Origin: Staphylococcus simulans
GTDB lineage: Bacteria > Bacillota > Bacilli > Staphylococcales > Staphylococcaceae
DNA: 59,945 bases
Assembly (NCBI RefSeq): GCF_003043455.1
Contig: NZ_PZGG01000008.1
Span: 1 to 59,945 of the forward strand
Direction: 5' to 3'
Shown piece by piece: positions 48,014 to 57,275 of the stretch. Made by a program: the position numbers and the translations under genes. Position 1 is the stretch's first letter; each line of letters starts with the position of its first letter. Below the pieces are notes generated by a model. That model had not been told where the DNA came from, did not search any database, and worked only from the letters and a program-made list of their open reading frames with translations.

Positions 48014-48445
48014 TTATAATTTCATGTGTAAAATAGGATAATTTCTGCCTTGGGCATCTGTTTGAGAGGTTTTGTATACTTCAAAGCCATTTTTGAGATA
48101 AAATTCTGTCGCACGTTCGTTATCTTTATTAACGTCCACATAGTTTACTTTTCCTTGTTGGATTAAATGTTGCAAGATTTCTGAACCATAACCTTGATTA
48201 AAGTGTTTTGGGTCTATAAAAAGCATTTCTAAGTTGTGGTCGTGTGTTCCAGAAAAGCCGATTGCTTCTTGTTCATCAAACCATAAATATGCTTCAACGT
48301 GTTTAAAATAGGTAGGAATCTCTTGTTTTAAAGCGATTCTATCTTCTTCTTTTAAAAAGTCATGTGTTGCGATGACAGACCTTTCCCAAATATCTAATGC
48401 TTTTGGAAAGTTAACTTCTTGAAGTTTCATTTTATGTAATCTCAT
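48014..48445 (-). CDS. GNAT-family N-acetyltransferase
   Basis: A 143-residue GNAT. Motif A is in MLFIDPKHFNQGYGSEILQH (NQGYGSE) and motif B in NERATEFYLKNGFEVYK. The frame extends to 48508, but ATG at 48445 (MRLHKMKLQEVN) follows AAGGAG and fits the family start. The substrate is unknown. It is convergent with ilvE and divergent from the DUF454 gene. Confidence 0.85.
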   Translation of the reverse strand: MRLHKMKLQEVNFPKALDIWERSVIATHDFLKEEDRIALKQEIPTYFKHVEAYLWFDEQEAIGFSGTHDHNLEMLFIDPKHFNQGYGSEILQHLIQQGKVNYVDVNKDNERATEFYLKNGFEVYKTSQTDAQGRNYPILHMKL

Positions 48446-48569
48446 ATAGGTACTCCTTAAGTTTTTGACATGCATTCCTATCCTATAGAAAATATGAATT
48501 AAACTCAAGGTAGAGAAAAGTGATAAGCAAACATATTATTATTTATTAGTCTGTATTCTATTGTATAAT

Positions 48570-48584
48570 TGAAAATGATTATCG
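48570..48584. promoter_or_regulatory. Candidate Fur box upstream of the DUF454 gene
   Basis: TGAAAATGATTATCG matches the 7-1-7 Fur consensus TGATAATNATTATCA at 13 of 15 positions. TATAAT (48564-48569) sits immediately before it, so the box would cover the transcription start. The -35 is poor. Confidence 0.5.
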
Positions 48585-48598
48585 GTAGAGGTGCTTTT

Positions 48599-48994
48599 AT
48601 GAGATATATTTTAATTACGATAGGTTTAATTTCAGCTATCGTTGGTTTTATAGGAATCGTTGTACCTTTGTTGCCAACTACACCTTTTTTACTTTTAGCG
48701 GCTGTTTGTTTTTCAAGAAGTTCTGAAAGATTTAATCGTTGGTTAGTGAGTACGAAGGTTTACGGTGAATATGTAGAAAGCTTCAAAAGAGATAGAGGCT
48801 TTACTTTAAAGAAGAAGTTCAAAATTTTATTGAGTTTATATATTGTTATCGCATTTTCGCTTTATATGCTAGATAATTTCTATATCAGAATCGGTTTATT
48901 GATTATGGTGACCTTCCAAACGATTGTATTGTTTACGTTGGTCAAGACGTTACCAGAACCATCAAAGGACCGTCAAAGCTGTGAGAAAGATTAA
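48599..48994 (+). CDS. DUF454 (YbaN-like) inner-membrane protein
   Basis: A 131-residue membrane protein with an N-terminal helix (ILITIGLISAIVGFIGIVVP) followed by the DUF454 signature LLPTTPFLLLAAVCFSRSS, a basic cytoplasmic stretch (SFKRDRGFTLKKKFK) and two further helices. Function is unknown. A Fur-like box just upstream suggests iron-responsive expression. The longest frame begins at 48569 inside that box. ATG at 48599 with AGAGGTG is the better start. Confidence 0.87.
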   Translation: MRYILITIGLISAIVGFIGIVVPLLPTTPFLLLAAVCFSRSSERFNRWLVSTKVYGEYVESFKRDRGFTLKKKFKILLSLYIVIAFSLYMLDNFYIRIGLLIMVTFQTIVLFTLVKTLPEPSKDRQSCEKD

Positions 48995-49011
48995 TCGTTG
49001 ATGCATTTTGT

Positions 49012-49047
49012 GCTTACATCCACTACTAAGGGTGTAAGCCTTTTTTA
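49012..49047 (+). terminator. Terminator of the DUF454 gene
   Basis: GCTTACATCC (49012-49021) pairs with GGGTGTAAGC (49030-49039), with one G-T pair, followed by CTTTTTT. Confidence 0.88.
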
Positions 49048-49113
49048 ATTTCCTTCTTAATTCATAAATTGATAAAATGAAATAAAAGTATAAAGAAAGA
49101 AGCGTGGAAACTG

Positions 49114-49833
49114 ATGACAATTAAATGGATCTTATTCGATAAAGATGGCACACTCATTGATTTTGATATGAGTTGGATGAAGATTGGTATTCAAATGGTG
49201 GATCAGTTTGTGGAACGTTATATTTCAGATGAAGATCAAGCGTATGCCTATCAGACTTTAGGTGTGGATAAAGAAAAAAATCAAATAGAACCTGGCACGC
49301 CGATGGCCTGTGGTTCGTTAGATGAAATTATTCAGAATTTCAATGCGTTGGCTGGAGAAGATGTAGGTGAGTGGACGCGTAAAACGAGCCAATATCTCAT
49401 TGATCATAGAGTTCCTGAAATTAAATGGATTGAGGGTATGGTTGAAGCGTTAGAAACATTAAAAGCAAACGGATATCGTATTGGGATTATTACGAGTGAT
49501 ACGAAGAAAGGCACAGATCAATTTATTGAATCTACAGATACAGAAGCGTTCTTTGATTTAGTTATCTCTACTGAATCTAATGCGGCTGAAAAGCCAGACC
49601 CTGCTGTATTAAAGCCGCTCTTTGCGCAAGAGAAGGGGCTTAAAGCGGAAGAAATTGCGATTGTAGGCGATACACCTAATGATATACAAACCGCTGTTAA
49701 CGCAGGCTTAGGGCTATCTGTAGCTGTGTTGACGGGTGTGGGTCAAGCACATGAATTTAAACATGCGGACTATGTCGTAGAGAAAGCGCCAGAAATTGTT
49801 TCTATTCTAAAAGGTGAAGATACAGAAGCTTGA
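49114..49833 (+). CDS. HAD-superfamily hydrolase, phosphoglycolate phosphatase-like
   Basis: A 239-residue HAD phosphatase. Motif I is FDKDGTLID (8-16), motif II is IITSDTKKG, with the lysine in EKPDP, and motif III is IVGDTPNDIQTAVNAGLG. A helical cap lies between motifs I and II (about 18-95), as in Gph/PGP enzymes. The substrate is not determined. ATG at 49114 has only a weak purine-rich site. It is followed 31 bases later by a protein of unknown function, probably in the same transcript. Confidence 0.87.
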   Translation: MTIKWILFDKDGTLIDFDMSWMKIGIQMVDQFVERYISDEDQAYAYQTLGVDKEKNQIEPGTPMACGSLDEIIQNFNALAGEDVGEWTRKTSQYLIDHRVPEIKWIEGMVEALETLKANGYRIGIITSDTKKGTDQFIESTDTEAFFDLVISTESNAAEKPDPAVLKPLFAQEKGLKAEEIAIVGDTPNDIQTAVNAGLGLSVAVLTGVGQAHEFKHADYVVEKAPEIVSILKGEDTEA

Positions 49834-49864
49834 GTTATCGTCACACATTAAATGAGGTGAAAGC

Positions 49865-50275
49865 ATGAAAGAACAACATACAGTATTAGATGGACGTTAT
49901 GCAGAATATCAAGGAGAAGTATTTCGCGTTTTAAATGACTTTGGTAAGACATTGCATTTAGTCACAGAAGATGCCGGCGCACAGGCTTTAGGTTTTGAAG
50001 CGAAAACAACGAAGTATTCGAGTCACACGCTGTATTATAAAGACGTCAAACGTCAAGAGGTCGACGCATTGTATGATTTGAAACATGAAGCACGTTATGG
50101 CGGAACGCTTTTTGATTTGTTTTTTGATGCGAAAGGTCAAAGTTATATTGGCACAAGCGAAGCGGATAAAGCTGAAGCCTTTGGTTTAAAAGAAACAGAT
50201 GAAGGTTATTATAGTAAAGCTATCAATGATGATGACTATGAACCTGTTATTTATCGTGAAGAGTTAGAATTATAA
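49865..50275 (+). CDS. Conserved staphylococcal protein of unknown function
   Basis: A 136-residue acidic soluble protein with no signal peptide, membrane helix or motif I recognise. It starts MKEQHTVLDGRYAEYQGEVF and ends in an acidic tail (EPVIYREELEL). ATG at 49865 follows GAGGTGA. It lies between two HAD phosphatase genes on the same strand with short gaps (31 and 19 bases) and no terminator, so the three are likely one operon. The codon use looks like its neighbours, so it is probably a real core or near-core gene. Confidence 0.8.
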   Translation: MKEQHTVLDGRYAEYQGEVFRVLNDFGKTLHLVTEDAGAQALGFEAKTTKYSSHTLYYKDVKRQEVDALYDLKHEARYGGTLFDLFFDAKGQSYIGTSEADKAEAFGLKETDEGYYSKAINDDDYEPVIYREELEL

Positions 50276-50294
50276 TTAATGTTGAAAGGGTGAT

Positions 50295-51101
50295 ATGATG
50301 CGTCAATTAATTCTATTCGATTTTGACGAAACGTATTATAAACATCAGACAACAAAAGAAGATATTCCTGAGTTACGTGAACTTGAAACGACACTGAAAT
50401 TGGCAGAAGAAAAGCATCAAGTAATTACTGCGGTGTTATCAGGCAGTATCTTTGAAAGCATTATGGAGAAGATGGAACATGCGGAAATGGAATATAAACC
50501 ACACTTTATCTTTTCTGATTTATGTTCAAAACTATTTGAGTTAGATAATCAAGGTGAATACCAACGCTCTAAAAAGTATGAAGAAGCTGTTTCAGAAACA
50601 ACGTTCACAAAAGAAAAAGTCGATGAAATTATCGATAGCTTTGAGTCCGAACACCAAGTTGAACTTCATCCGCAAAGAGAATTCAGAGATGAAGAAACAC
50701 TGTATGAATACTATTATTATTCACAAGGCGATGAAGAGAAAGACGAGCAGAATTTAAAAGATTTACAAGATAAAGCAGCGGCTTATGATTATGCGGTACA
50801 TTATAATAAAACGAATCCTAAAGCAGGCGATCCTGAAGATGCCTATGATGTACACTTTACACCTAAAAACGCTGGCAAGTTATTCGCTGTGCGTTATCTA
50901 TTAGATATGTATGACCTTGATTCAGAAGGTGTGTTAGGCTTCGGTGACAGTGGTAATGATGAGATTTATTTAAGTCATATCGGGCACCCGTTTGTGATGC
51001 ACAATAGTACAGATGATGACATGAAAGAGAAATTCCCAGTTACACGCTATGACTACTATAAAGGTTTAAATGATGAAATTAAGCGTTTCTTTGATAAATA
51101 A
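50295..51101 (+). CDS. HAD-superfamily hydrolase (Cof / sucrose-phosphatase-like)
   Basis: A 268-residue HAD protein. Motif I is LFDFDETYYKH (7-17), motif II is AVLSGS near 47, and the C-terminal motif III is LGFGDSGNDEIYLSHIG (about 212-228), with a large C2-type cap between. In motif I the usual DxDGT is DFDET, so the glycine is replaced by glutamate while both aspartates remain. The substrate is unknown. Two ATG codons, 50295 and 50298, are both possible after AAAGGGTGAT. It ends the three-gene group at a terminator. Confidence 0.83.
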   Translation: MMRQLILFDFDETYYKHQTTKEDIPELRELETTLKLAEEKHQVITAVLSGSIFESIMEKMEHAEMEYKPHFIFSDLCSKLFELDNQGEYQRSKKYEEAVSETTFTKEKVDEIIDSFESEHQVELHPQREFRDEETLYEYYYYSQGDEEKDEQNLKDLQDKAAAYDYAVHYNKTNPKAGDPEDAYDVHFTPKNAGKLFAVRYLLDMYDLDSEGVLGFGDSGNDEIYLSHIGHPFVMHNSTDDDMKEKFPVTRYDYYKGLNDEIKRFFDK

Positions 51102-51130
51102 CTTCATACAAGTTTATTAAGAGTAAAAAG

Positions 51131-51178
51131 AAAATCATGTATCTCACTCAGTTAAGAGAAGAGGTACATGATTTTTTT
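51131..51178. terminator. Bidirectional terminator, HAD operon / dGK-dAK
   Basis: AAAATCATGTATCTC (51131-51145) pairs with GAGGTACATGATTTT (51161-51175), with one G-T pair, with A- and T-rich flanks. Confidence 0.9.
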
Positions 51179-51187
51179 ATCTGCTTA

Positions 51188-51853
51188 TTATTTTCTAGTA
51201 TCTACATTACGATAGACATCAATCACATGTGCAATTTTATCTAGCACAGGATCTAGCGTGTCTAAACTTTCGTGCAGATCATATTCATTAATGTTCACGC
51301 GTACGACAGGGCAGGCATTAAAGCTTGAAATCCATTCTTCGTAACGACGGAATAATTTTTTCCAGTATTCTGGATCTGTATCGATTTCCATTTGGCGACC
51401 GCGTTGTTTGATGCGTTCAATCACTTCATCATAATCACATTCTAAATAAATTAAAACGTCTGGTTTTGGGAAGTAGGGTGTCATAACCATCGCATCAAAC
51501 AGTTCTGAATATGTTTTGAAGTCTTCAGGTGTCATTGTACCTTGTTCTTCATGCATTTTTGCGAAGATATCCACGTCTTCATAAATAGAACGGTCTTGGA
51601 TAAAGCCCCCGCCATACTCAAACATACGCTTTTGTTCTTTAAAGCGTTCTGCAAGGAAATAGATTTGCAGATGGAAACTCCAACGTTCAAAGTTGTCATA
51701 GAATTTATCTAAATAAGGATTATGGTCCACATTCTCGAACGAAGTGCGGAAGTTTAATTTTTTAGCTAAGGCACGTGTTAAGCTCGATTTACCGACGCCT
51801 ACAGTACCTGCGATTGTAATCACCGCATCTTGAGGGATACCGTAATTATTCAT
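51188..51853 (-). CDS. Deoxyguanosine kinase (dGK-type deoxynucleoside kinase)
   Basis: A 221-residue deoxynucleoside kinase. The P-loop is GTVGVGKSS (16-24), the substrate-binding Glu is in SFENVDHNPYL, and the DRS motif is in FIQDRSIYEDV. The lid region is ERIKQRGRQME. It phosphorylates purine deoxynucleosides for salvage. Paired with the next gene it forms the dGK/dAK couple of Firmicutes. The dGK label rests on order and similarity. The ATG overlaps the stop of the upstream kinase by eight bases. Confidence 0.87.
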   Translation of the reverse strand: MNNYGIPQDAVITIAGTVGVGKSSLTRALAKKLNFRTSFENVDHNPYLDKFYDNFERWSFHLQIYFLAERFKEQKRMFEYGGGFIQDRSIYEDVDIFAKMHEEQGTMTPEDFKTYSELFDAMVMTPYFPKPDVLIYLECDYDEVIERIKQRGRQMEIDTDPEYWKKLFRRYEEWISSFNACPVVRVNINEYDLHESLDTLDPVLDKIAHVIDVYRNVDTRK

Positions 51854-52463
51854 GCGTGTTGCCTCCTATCATTGATTGTACAATGTTTAATAGATACTCG
51901 TAATCGTCAGCGTGATTGACGAAATCCAAGTTTGTTGTATCGATACGTTTCACCATTTTGCCTTTGGCTTCTAATGATTCATAGAAGTGATGATAAGCTT
52001 CTTTTAAATTTAAAAGATACTCATCTTCAATTTGTGCTTCAAAGCTGCGATTGCGTTTGGCGATACGTTGTTTTAGTACTTCTAAATCTGCATCGAGGAA
52101 AATAACGATGTCTGGCATCATAAGGTCCTCAGTCAGAATATCGTAAATACGGTCAAACTTGTTGTATTCTGTATCTGTCAGTGTTTGACGCGCAAAGATT
52201 TTATTCTTATAAACATGATAGTCACTGACAATACCGTTATGTAGTTGTTCTAGATCTTGAACTTGTTTGTAACGGTTACATAAAAAGAACATTTCAGTTT
52301 GGAAACTCCATTTTGAAATGTCGTCATAGAAATCAGATAAAAATGGATTTTCATCTACGATTTCTTGTGCTTCATGATAATCAAGAGATTGACTTAAGCG
52401 ATGTGCTAAAGAGGATTTGCCTACTCCTATAGGCCCTTCAATAGCGATATAAGGTTGATTCAT
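51846..52463 (-). CDS. Deoxyadenosine/deoxycytidine kinase (dAK-type)
   Basis: A 205-residue deoxynucleoside kinase with P-loop GPIGVGKSS (near 9-17), an EIVDENPFLSDFYDD substrate block and a VSDYHVYKNK motif in place of the usual DRS. The lid is QRIAKRNRSFE. The frame runs to 52652 through the divergent tadA gene, but ATG at 52463 (MNQPYIAIEGPIG) with TTGGAG is the start. The overlap with the dGK gene suggests coupled translation, and the homologous pair act as a heterodimer in lactobacilli. Confidence 0.87.
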   Translation of the reverse strand: MNQPYIAIEGPIGVGKSSLAHRLSQSLDYHEAQEIVDENPFLSDFYDDISKWSFQTEMFFLCNRYKQVQDLEQLHNGIVSDYHVYKNKIFARQTLTDTEYNKFDRIYDILTEDLMMPDIVIFLDADLEVLKQRIAKRNRSFEAQIEDEYLLNLKEAYHHFYESLEAKGKMVKRIDTTNLDFVNHADDYEYLLNIVQSMIGGNTHE

Positions 52464-52515
52464 AAACAACACTCCAAGTGTTAAAATAGACAATAGTAAT
52501 TGTATCACATGGTAA

Positions 52516-53028
<513 letters not shown>

Positions 53029-53046
53029 AACAAACTTAGATGAATG

Positions 53047-53081
53047 AAGGTGTCTGCTTGTAAGAGGTAGACATCTTTTTG
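53047..53081 (+). terminator. tadA terminator
   Basis: AGGTGTCTGC (53048-53057) pairs with GTAGACATCT (53067-53076), with two G-T pairs, followed by TTTTT. Confidence 0.82.
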
Positions 53082-53264
53082 TTTGAAAAGCATTAAAAAG
53101 TAAGAGATAGTTAAGGATGAATAATGCCGATAGTTCTAGCTTCATAAATCGTACAAACAGACGATAGAAGTCTGTCATCAAAGTTTGATAGAATGAGGTT
53201 AGACTTTGTTGTGAAAATCAATTTTACGACACTGCGGCTAAGACAAAAGAAACGAGGTTAATTC

Positions 53265-54134
53265 ATGATTAAACTAATTGCGACAGATATGGACGGAACA
53301 TTATTAAATGCAGCACATGAAATTTCAGAGGAAAATATTAAAGCGATTAAAGCAGCGCAGGCACAAGGGATTACGGTTGTGATTGCGACAGGCCGTGCTT
53401 TCTATGAAGCCAATGCGCCAGTGGAACCGACTGGATTGAAAGTCCCATATATTTGTTTGAATGGTGCAGAAGTTCGTGATGAATCATTCGATATTATGCA
53501 TACATCAAGCTTGAATCATGAAATGATTGAACAAATTACACATGTACTAGATCGAGAGGACATTTATTACCAAGTCTATACTAACCTTGGTATTTATACT
53601 GAAGACCCTCAAAGAGATTTAGATATTTATATTGATATCGCAGAACATGCAGGTCAAAAAGCAGATGTAGAAAAAATACACCGTCATATTCAACATCGTA
53701 TTGATCAAGGCACATTAAAAGTGGTTGATAATTATGATCAAATCAGTGAAAGACCTGGTGAAATTGTGATGAAAATTTTAGCGTTCGACAGTGATATCGC
53801 TAAAATTGACCGTGTTAGTGCAGAGCTTGCACAACACACGAACTTAGCAATTTCATCTTCTGCACGTGGTAATATCGAAATCACAAATGCTTATGCACAA
53901 AAAGGGATTGCGCTTGAAGAGATTGCAAATCAACTTGGCATCAACATGGAAGATGTCATGGCAATTGGTGATAACATGAATGACGTATCGATGCTTGAAA
54001 AAGCAGGGTATCCTGTCGCAATGGAAAATGCGATGCCTGAAGTGAAGGAATACGCAAAATATGTGACAGATACAAACCAGAACAGTGGTGTCGGCAAAGC
54101 AATCAACAAAATGCTAGAAGAGCAGTCAAAATAA
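53265..54134 (+). CDS. Cof-type HAD-superfamily phosphatase
   Basis: A 289-residue HAD class IIB hydrolase. Motif I is ATDMDGTLL (6-14), motif II is VIATGR near 40 and motif III is AIGDNMNDVSMLEKAG (near 234-249), with the usual C2 cap. Members dephosphorylate sugar phosphates, nucleotides or FMN. The substrate is unknown. ATG at 53265 follows ACGAGG. TGATAGAAT at 53186-53194 may be an extended -10. The FMN reductase gene follows after 21 bases. Confidence 0.9.
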   Translation: MIKLIATDMDGTLLNAAHEISEENIKAIKAAQAQGITVVIATGRAFYEANAPVEPTGLKVPYICLNGAEVRDESFDIMHTSSLNHEMIEQITHVLDREDIYYQVYTNLGIYTEDPQRDLDIYIDIAEHAGQKADVEKIHRHIQHRIDQGTLKVVDNYDQISERPGEIVMKILAFDSDIAKIDRVSAELAQHTNLAISSSARGNIEITNAYAQKGIALEEIANQLGINMEDVMAIGDNMNDVSMLEKAGYPVAMENAMPEVKEYAKYVTDTNQNSGVGKAINKMLEEQSK

Positions 54135-54155
54135 ATTAACTGGGGTGACTATTGA

Positions 54156-54722
54156 ATGAAAGGTGTCATTATCGTAGGCAGTGCGCGTATTGATTCGCAC
54201 ACAAAAGCACTGGCACAATATTTAAAGGGACAATTCAATGAAAAGGATGTTGAAGCGGAAATCTTTGATTTAGCTGAACGTCCAATCCATACATTAGATG
54301 TTTCTGGCGCAAGTAATCCGCCAGATGATTATCAAGCCAATGTGAAAGATTTACAAGAAAAGGCGAGAGAAGCGGACTTTATTATTTTAGGTACACCGAA
54401 CTATCATGGTTCATATTCTGGTATCTTAAAGAATGCTTTAGATCATCTGACAATGGATGACTTCAAAATGAAACCAGTCGGCTTAATGGGGAACAGCGGC
54501 GGTATTGTAAGTGCAGAACCACTTTCTCACTTACGTTTAATTGTACGTACATTGTTAGGTATCGCAGTGCCTACCCAAATTGCGACACATGATTCAGATT
54601 ACGGCAAATTAGAGGATGGTACATTCTTCTTACAAGACGAAGAATTCCAATTACGTTCTCGTTTATTCGTTGAACAAATTGTATCATTCGCAGAAAGCCG
54701 TCCTTATGAACATTTAAAATAA
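54156..54722 (+). CDS. NADPH-dependent FMN reductase / azoreductase family
   Basis: A 188-residue flavodoxin-like enzyme. The phosphate-binding loop is [13 protein letters not shown] (8-20), the second flavin loop is [20 protein letters not shown] and the third is [16 protein letters not shown]. It probably binds FMN and reduces quinones, azo dyes or iron chelates with NAD(P)H. The natural substrate is unknown. ATG at 54156 has GGGGTGA upstream, and it is likely in one transcript with the Cof phosphatase. Confidence 0.88.
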   Translation: MKGVIIVGSARIDSHTKALAQYLKGQFNEKDVEAEIFDLAERPIHTLDVSGASNPPDDYQANVKDLQEKAREADFIILGTPNYHGSYSGILKNALDHLTMDDFKMKPVGLMGNSGGIVSAEPLSHLRLIVRTLLGIAVPTQIATHDSDYGKLEDGTFFLQDEEFQLRSRLFVEQIVSFAESRPYEHLK

Positions 54723-54771
54723 AAGGGTGTAAGCGTGTTAGTTTAGCTGACAAAACATCCTATGTGATAAT

Positions 54772-54832
54772 CTCTGCTTAGTTGGTGATACAAGGTGATT
54801 TAGTTTTGTGAACCATTTAAGCAGAGTTTTTT
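54772..54832 (+). terminator. FMN reductase terminator
   Basis: CTCTGCTTA (54772-54780) pairs perfectly with TAAGCAGAG (54818-54826), followed by TTTTTT. The loop is 37 bases. Confidence 0.8.
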
Positions 54833-54881
54833 ATGATGAGAAAATAGTTGAGTTTTATGATTATTTTTAAAAACATAAAGA

Positions 54882-54928
54882 AAAAGCCTGTAAGTTAAAG
54901 AGTTACACTCAAAAACTTACAGGCTTTT
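54882..54928. terminator. hxlA-hxlB terminator (bidirectional)
   Basis: AAAAGCCTGTAAGTT (54882-54896) and AACTTACAGGCTTTT (54914-54928) form a perfect 15-bp stem a few bases past the hxlB stop on the minus strand. Confidence 0.92.
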
Positions 54929-54936
54929 ATTATGAT

Positions 54937-55482
54937 TTATTCTAAATTGGCGTGATTTTGTTGCATAGTAGTTTCATCAATATTGAAGTCTTTCATGAAA
55001 TCTAATACAACAGCATCTAAGAATAATTGTGCAGCTTGTTCGAATAAACTGCCTAAAGGTTGTGCTGAACCTTCAGCATCATGTTTTGTTCCGGCAGGCA
55101 ATTCGATTGTGACATCTGCCAATTGACCGATTTTAGAATCAGGTTTTGTTGTGACTAATGCCACTTGTGCACCTTGATCTTTAGCTTTTTCGGCTAATAG
55201 GCGTAAGTGTTCTGTACTGCCTGAACCTGAAATGACGATAAACAAGTCGCCTTCATGGATAGAAGGTGTTGTTATACCGCCAATGATAAATGCAGGTTGT
55301 TCAAGTTGATTCAAACGCATTGTAAATCCATTTGCGACGAATCCAGAACGGCCTTTACCCGCTACGAAAATATTTTTGGCATCTTTGATTGCTTGTTCAA
55401 AGTTCTCAACATCTTGATCTTTAACATTAGATAACGTCGTTTTCAGTTCATCTAAAATCAATTGATATTGTAGTTTTGCCAT
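54937..55482 (-). CDS. hxlB: HxlB, 6-phospho-3-hexuloisomerase
   Basis: A 181-residue SIS-domain isomerase (FVAGKGRSGFVANGFTMRL, then FIVISGSGSTEHL). It converts 3-hexulose-6-phosphate to fructose-6-phosphate, the second step of the ribulose monophosphate route. The C-terminal Q-rich part is typical of the family. ATG at 55482 is three bases after the hxlA stop, with AAGGGA inside hxlA, so the pair is tightly coupled. Confidence 0.94.
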   Translation of the reverse strand: MAKLQYQLILDELKTTLSNVKDQDVENFEQAIKDAKNIFVAGKGRSGFVANGFTMRLNQLEQPAFIIGGITTPSIHEGDLFIVISGSGSTEHLRLLAEKAKDQGAQVALVTTKPDSKIGQLADVTIELPAGTKHDAEGSAQPLGSLFEQAAQLFLDAVVLDFMKDFNIDETTMQQNHANLE

Positions 55483-55485
55483 AAC

Positions 55486-56118
55486 TTATTTCCCTTCAAC
55501 TGCGTCACGGCAAGCTTTAGCTGCTTCTACTGGATCGTCAGCATTTGCGATACCGCCGCCAACAATCACTAAATCTGGTTCTTCAGCTACGATATCTTTG
55601 ATTGTATCTGGTTTGATACCGCCAGCAACTGCAACTTTAGAATTTTTGATGACTGATTTAACTGTGTGTAAATCATCTAATGGAGATTTACCTTCAGCTT
55701 GTAAGTCATAACCGATGTGTACTGCGATATAGTCAGCACCCATTTCATCTAATTCTTTAGCGCGTTGTTTAATATCTTGAACAGCAATCATATCTACTAA
55801 TAATTGTTTGTCATTTTTGTGTGCTTCTTCGACAGCAGCTTTGATAGAAGCGTCTTCAGCAACACCTAAGATTGTTACAACGTCAGCACCGAATTTAACT
55901 GCTTGGCTGACTTCATAGTCTGCAGCGTCCATAATTTTCATATCTGCTAGAACTTTAACACCGTCGATGTTTTCATCCATATATTGAACGGCAGGCAGAC
56001 CTTCGTTATATATGATAGGAGTACCGATTTCTACGATATCGACATAATCTTTCACTTTGTTAGCTAACTCTGCAGCGTCTTCTTTATTTAATAAATCAAT
56101 TGCTAATTGTAGTTCCAA
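55486..56118 (-). CDS. hxlA: HxlA, 3-hexulose-6-phosphate synthase
   Basis: A 210-residue barrel of the orotidine-phosphate-decarboxylase superfamily (MELQLAIDLLNKEDA, VLADMKIMDAADYE with the catalytic acid-lysine-acid cluster, ending VIVGGGIANADDPVEAA). It condenses formaldehyde with ribulose-5-phosphate, or runs backwards to supply ribulose-5-phosphate. The start is TTG at 56118 after AAAGGA. No HxlR-type regulator gene is adjacent in this window. nagB lies upstream on the same strand, 91 bases away, with no clear terminator between. Confidence 0.94.
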   Translation of the reverse strand: MELQLAIDLLNKEDAAELANKVKDYVDIVEIGTPIIYNEGLPAVQYMDENIDGVKVLADMKIMDAADYEVSQAVKFGADVVTILGVAEDASIKAAVEEAHKNDKQLLVDMIAVQDIKQRAKELDEMGADYIAVHIGYDLQAEGKSPLDDLHTVKSVIKNSKVAVAGGIKPDTIKDIVAEEPDLVIVGGGIANADDPVEAAKACRDAVEGK

Positions 56119-56209
56119 AATGATTCATCCTTTCATAATGTGTGTGTTGTAACTTTGGCTTTACTTAGATTATTTACCCTTTTTTGTTTTTGACAAACAA
56201 CAGTAAATA

Positions 56210-56938
56210 TTACTGTTCGGGTGCAGCTGCGTTATCTACGTATACTTCTACATTAGGATGATCGTATAAAACTGTGGCTGGAACATCTTTATCTTGAATG
56301 CCGCTCGCAAGTTTTGTAATCGCATCTTTCTTTTTCTCGCCGAATGCTAATAAGATAATGCGTTTTGCAGATAAGATTGTAGAAAGACCCATTGAAATCG
56401 CTTGTTTCGGCACATCTTCTTCGTTATCGAAGTAACGGCTATTTGCTTGGATAGTACTTTCAGTTAAATCTACGACACGTGTAATACTGTCTTTTTCTGT
56501 ACCTGGTTCATTGAAACCGATATGACCATTTTCACCGATACCTAAAATTTGAATATCCGCAGGGCCTTTATCTTTAACAAGTTGTTCATATCTCTCAGTT
56601 TCAGCGTCTAAATCTTTTGCATCACCGATAGGTAAGTGCACATTTTCTTCTTTGAAATGCGGATAACGATCGAATAAAACTTCATGCATATAATGATGAT
56701 AGCTTTCTGGATGATCGGCAGATAAACCAACATATTCATCTAAGTTGAATGTTTCTACTTTAGAAACATCTAAGTCATTTAATTCCATCAGTTTTACTAA
56801 GTCAGAATAAACATCCACCATTGTACCGCCTGTTGCCAGACCTAATTTGCTTTCAGGATTCTCGTACATTTGATTGAATAGTTCATAAGCTGTATAAAAT
56901 GATGCTTTCTCTTTATCCCCTAAATTAATAATTTTCAC
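56210..56938 (-). CDS. nagB: NagB, glucosamine-6-phosphate deaminase
   Basis: A 242-residue enzyme converting glucosamine-6-phosphate to fructose-6-phosphate and ammonia. Family motifs are LGLATGGTMVDVY, ETFNLDEYVGL and ILGIGENGHIGFNEPG with the catalytic His. The start is GTG at 56938 after AAGGAGG. The product is also that of HxlB, which may explain the gene order: both feed fructose-6-phosphate. The C-terminal allosteric region of enterobacterial NagB is shortened, as usual in Firmicutes. Confidence 0.95.
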   Translation of the reverse strand: MKIINLGDKEKASFYTAYELFNQMYENPESKLGLATGGTMVDVYSDLVKLMELNDLDVSKVETFNLDEYVGLSADHPESYHHYMHEVLFDRYPHFKEENVHLPIGDAKDLDAETERYEQLVKDKGPADIQILGIGENGHIGFNEPGTEKDSITRVVDLTESTIQANSRYFDNEEDVPKQAISMGLSTILSAKRIILLAFGEKKKDAITKLASGIQDKDVPATVLYDHPNVEVYVDNAAAPEQ

Positions 56939-57055
56939 GTTGTGTGACCTCCTTATTTGTATCTATATATGAAGACATACATGTCCATTATAACGAGGTG
57001 AAGTTTAAACAGATAGTAAATCCCCCTCAAATTATAGGAATATTTTAATAACCTC

Positions 57056-57192
57056 TTTAGAAAGTGGAGGAACAGTTATATAATGTAAATATTGTTTCTA
57101 ATTTAAGAATGATAACCGACAAAACCTATCGTTATATCATGAATGAGCAGTAGGTTATATTTATTGACGGGGATTTAGTACAATTAAATGAT
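57056..57192 (+). promoter_or_regulatory. Candidate promoters in the nagB to yojF gap
   Basis: The gap 56939-57275 holds no protein gene. Two plus-strand promoter-like pairs are visible: TTTAGA (57056-57061) with TATAAT (57079-57084), and TTGACG (57164-57169) with AATGAT (57187-57192), both spaced 17. A minus-strand TATAAT complement (56988-56993) could serve nagB. Nothing else structured is seen. Confidence 0.4.
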
Positions 57193-57275
57193 AAAGAATA
57201 ATAATTAAAGCTAGAATAACACGATATAGATGGGGTTCAGCAATTGATTTTGCTTAGAGTAAGGGAGTGAGCAAC

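Noticed and set aside
53082-53264. SRP RNA (ffs) downstream of tadA
   Set aside because: Some Firmicutes have ffs after tadA, but the conserved GGUCAGG/GGAAGCAGC core is not present here.
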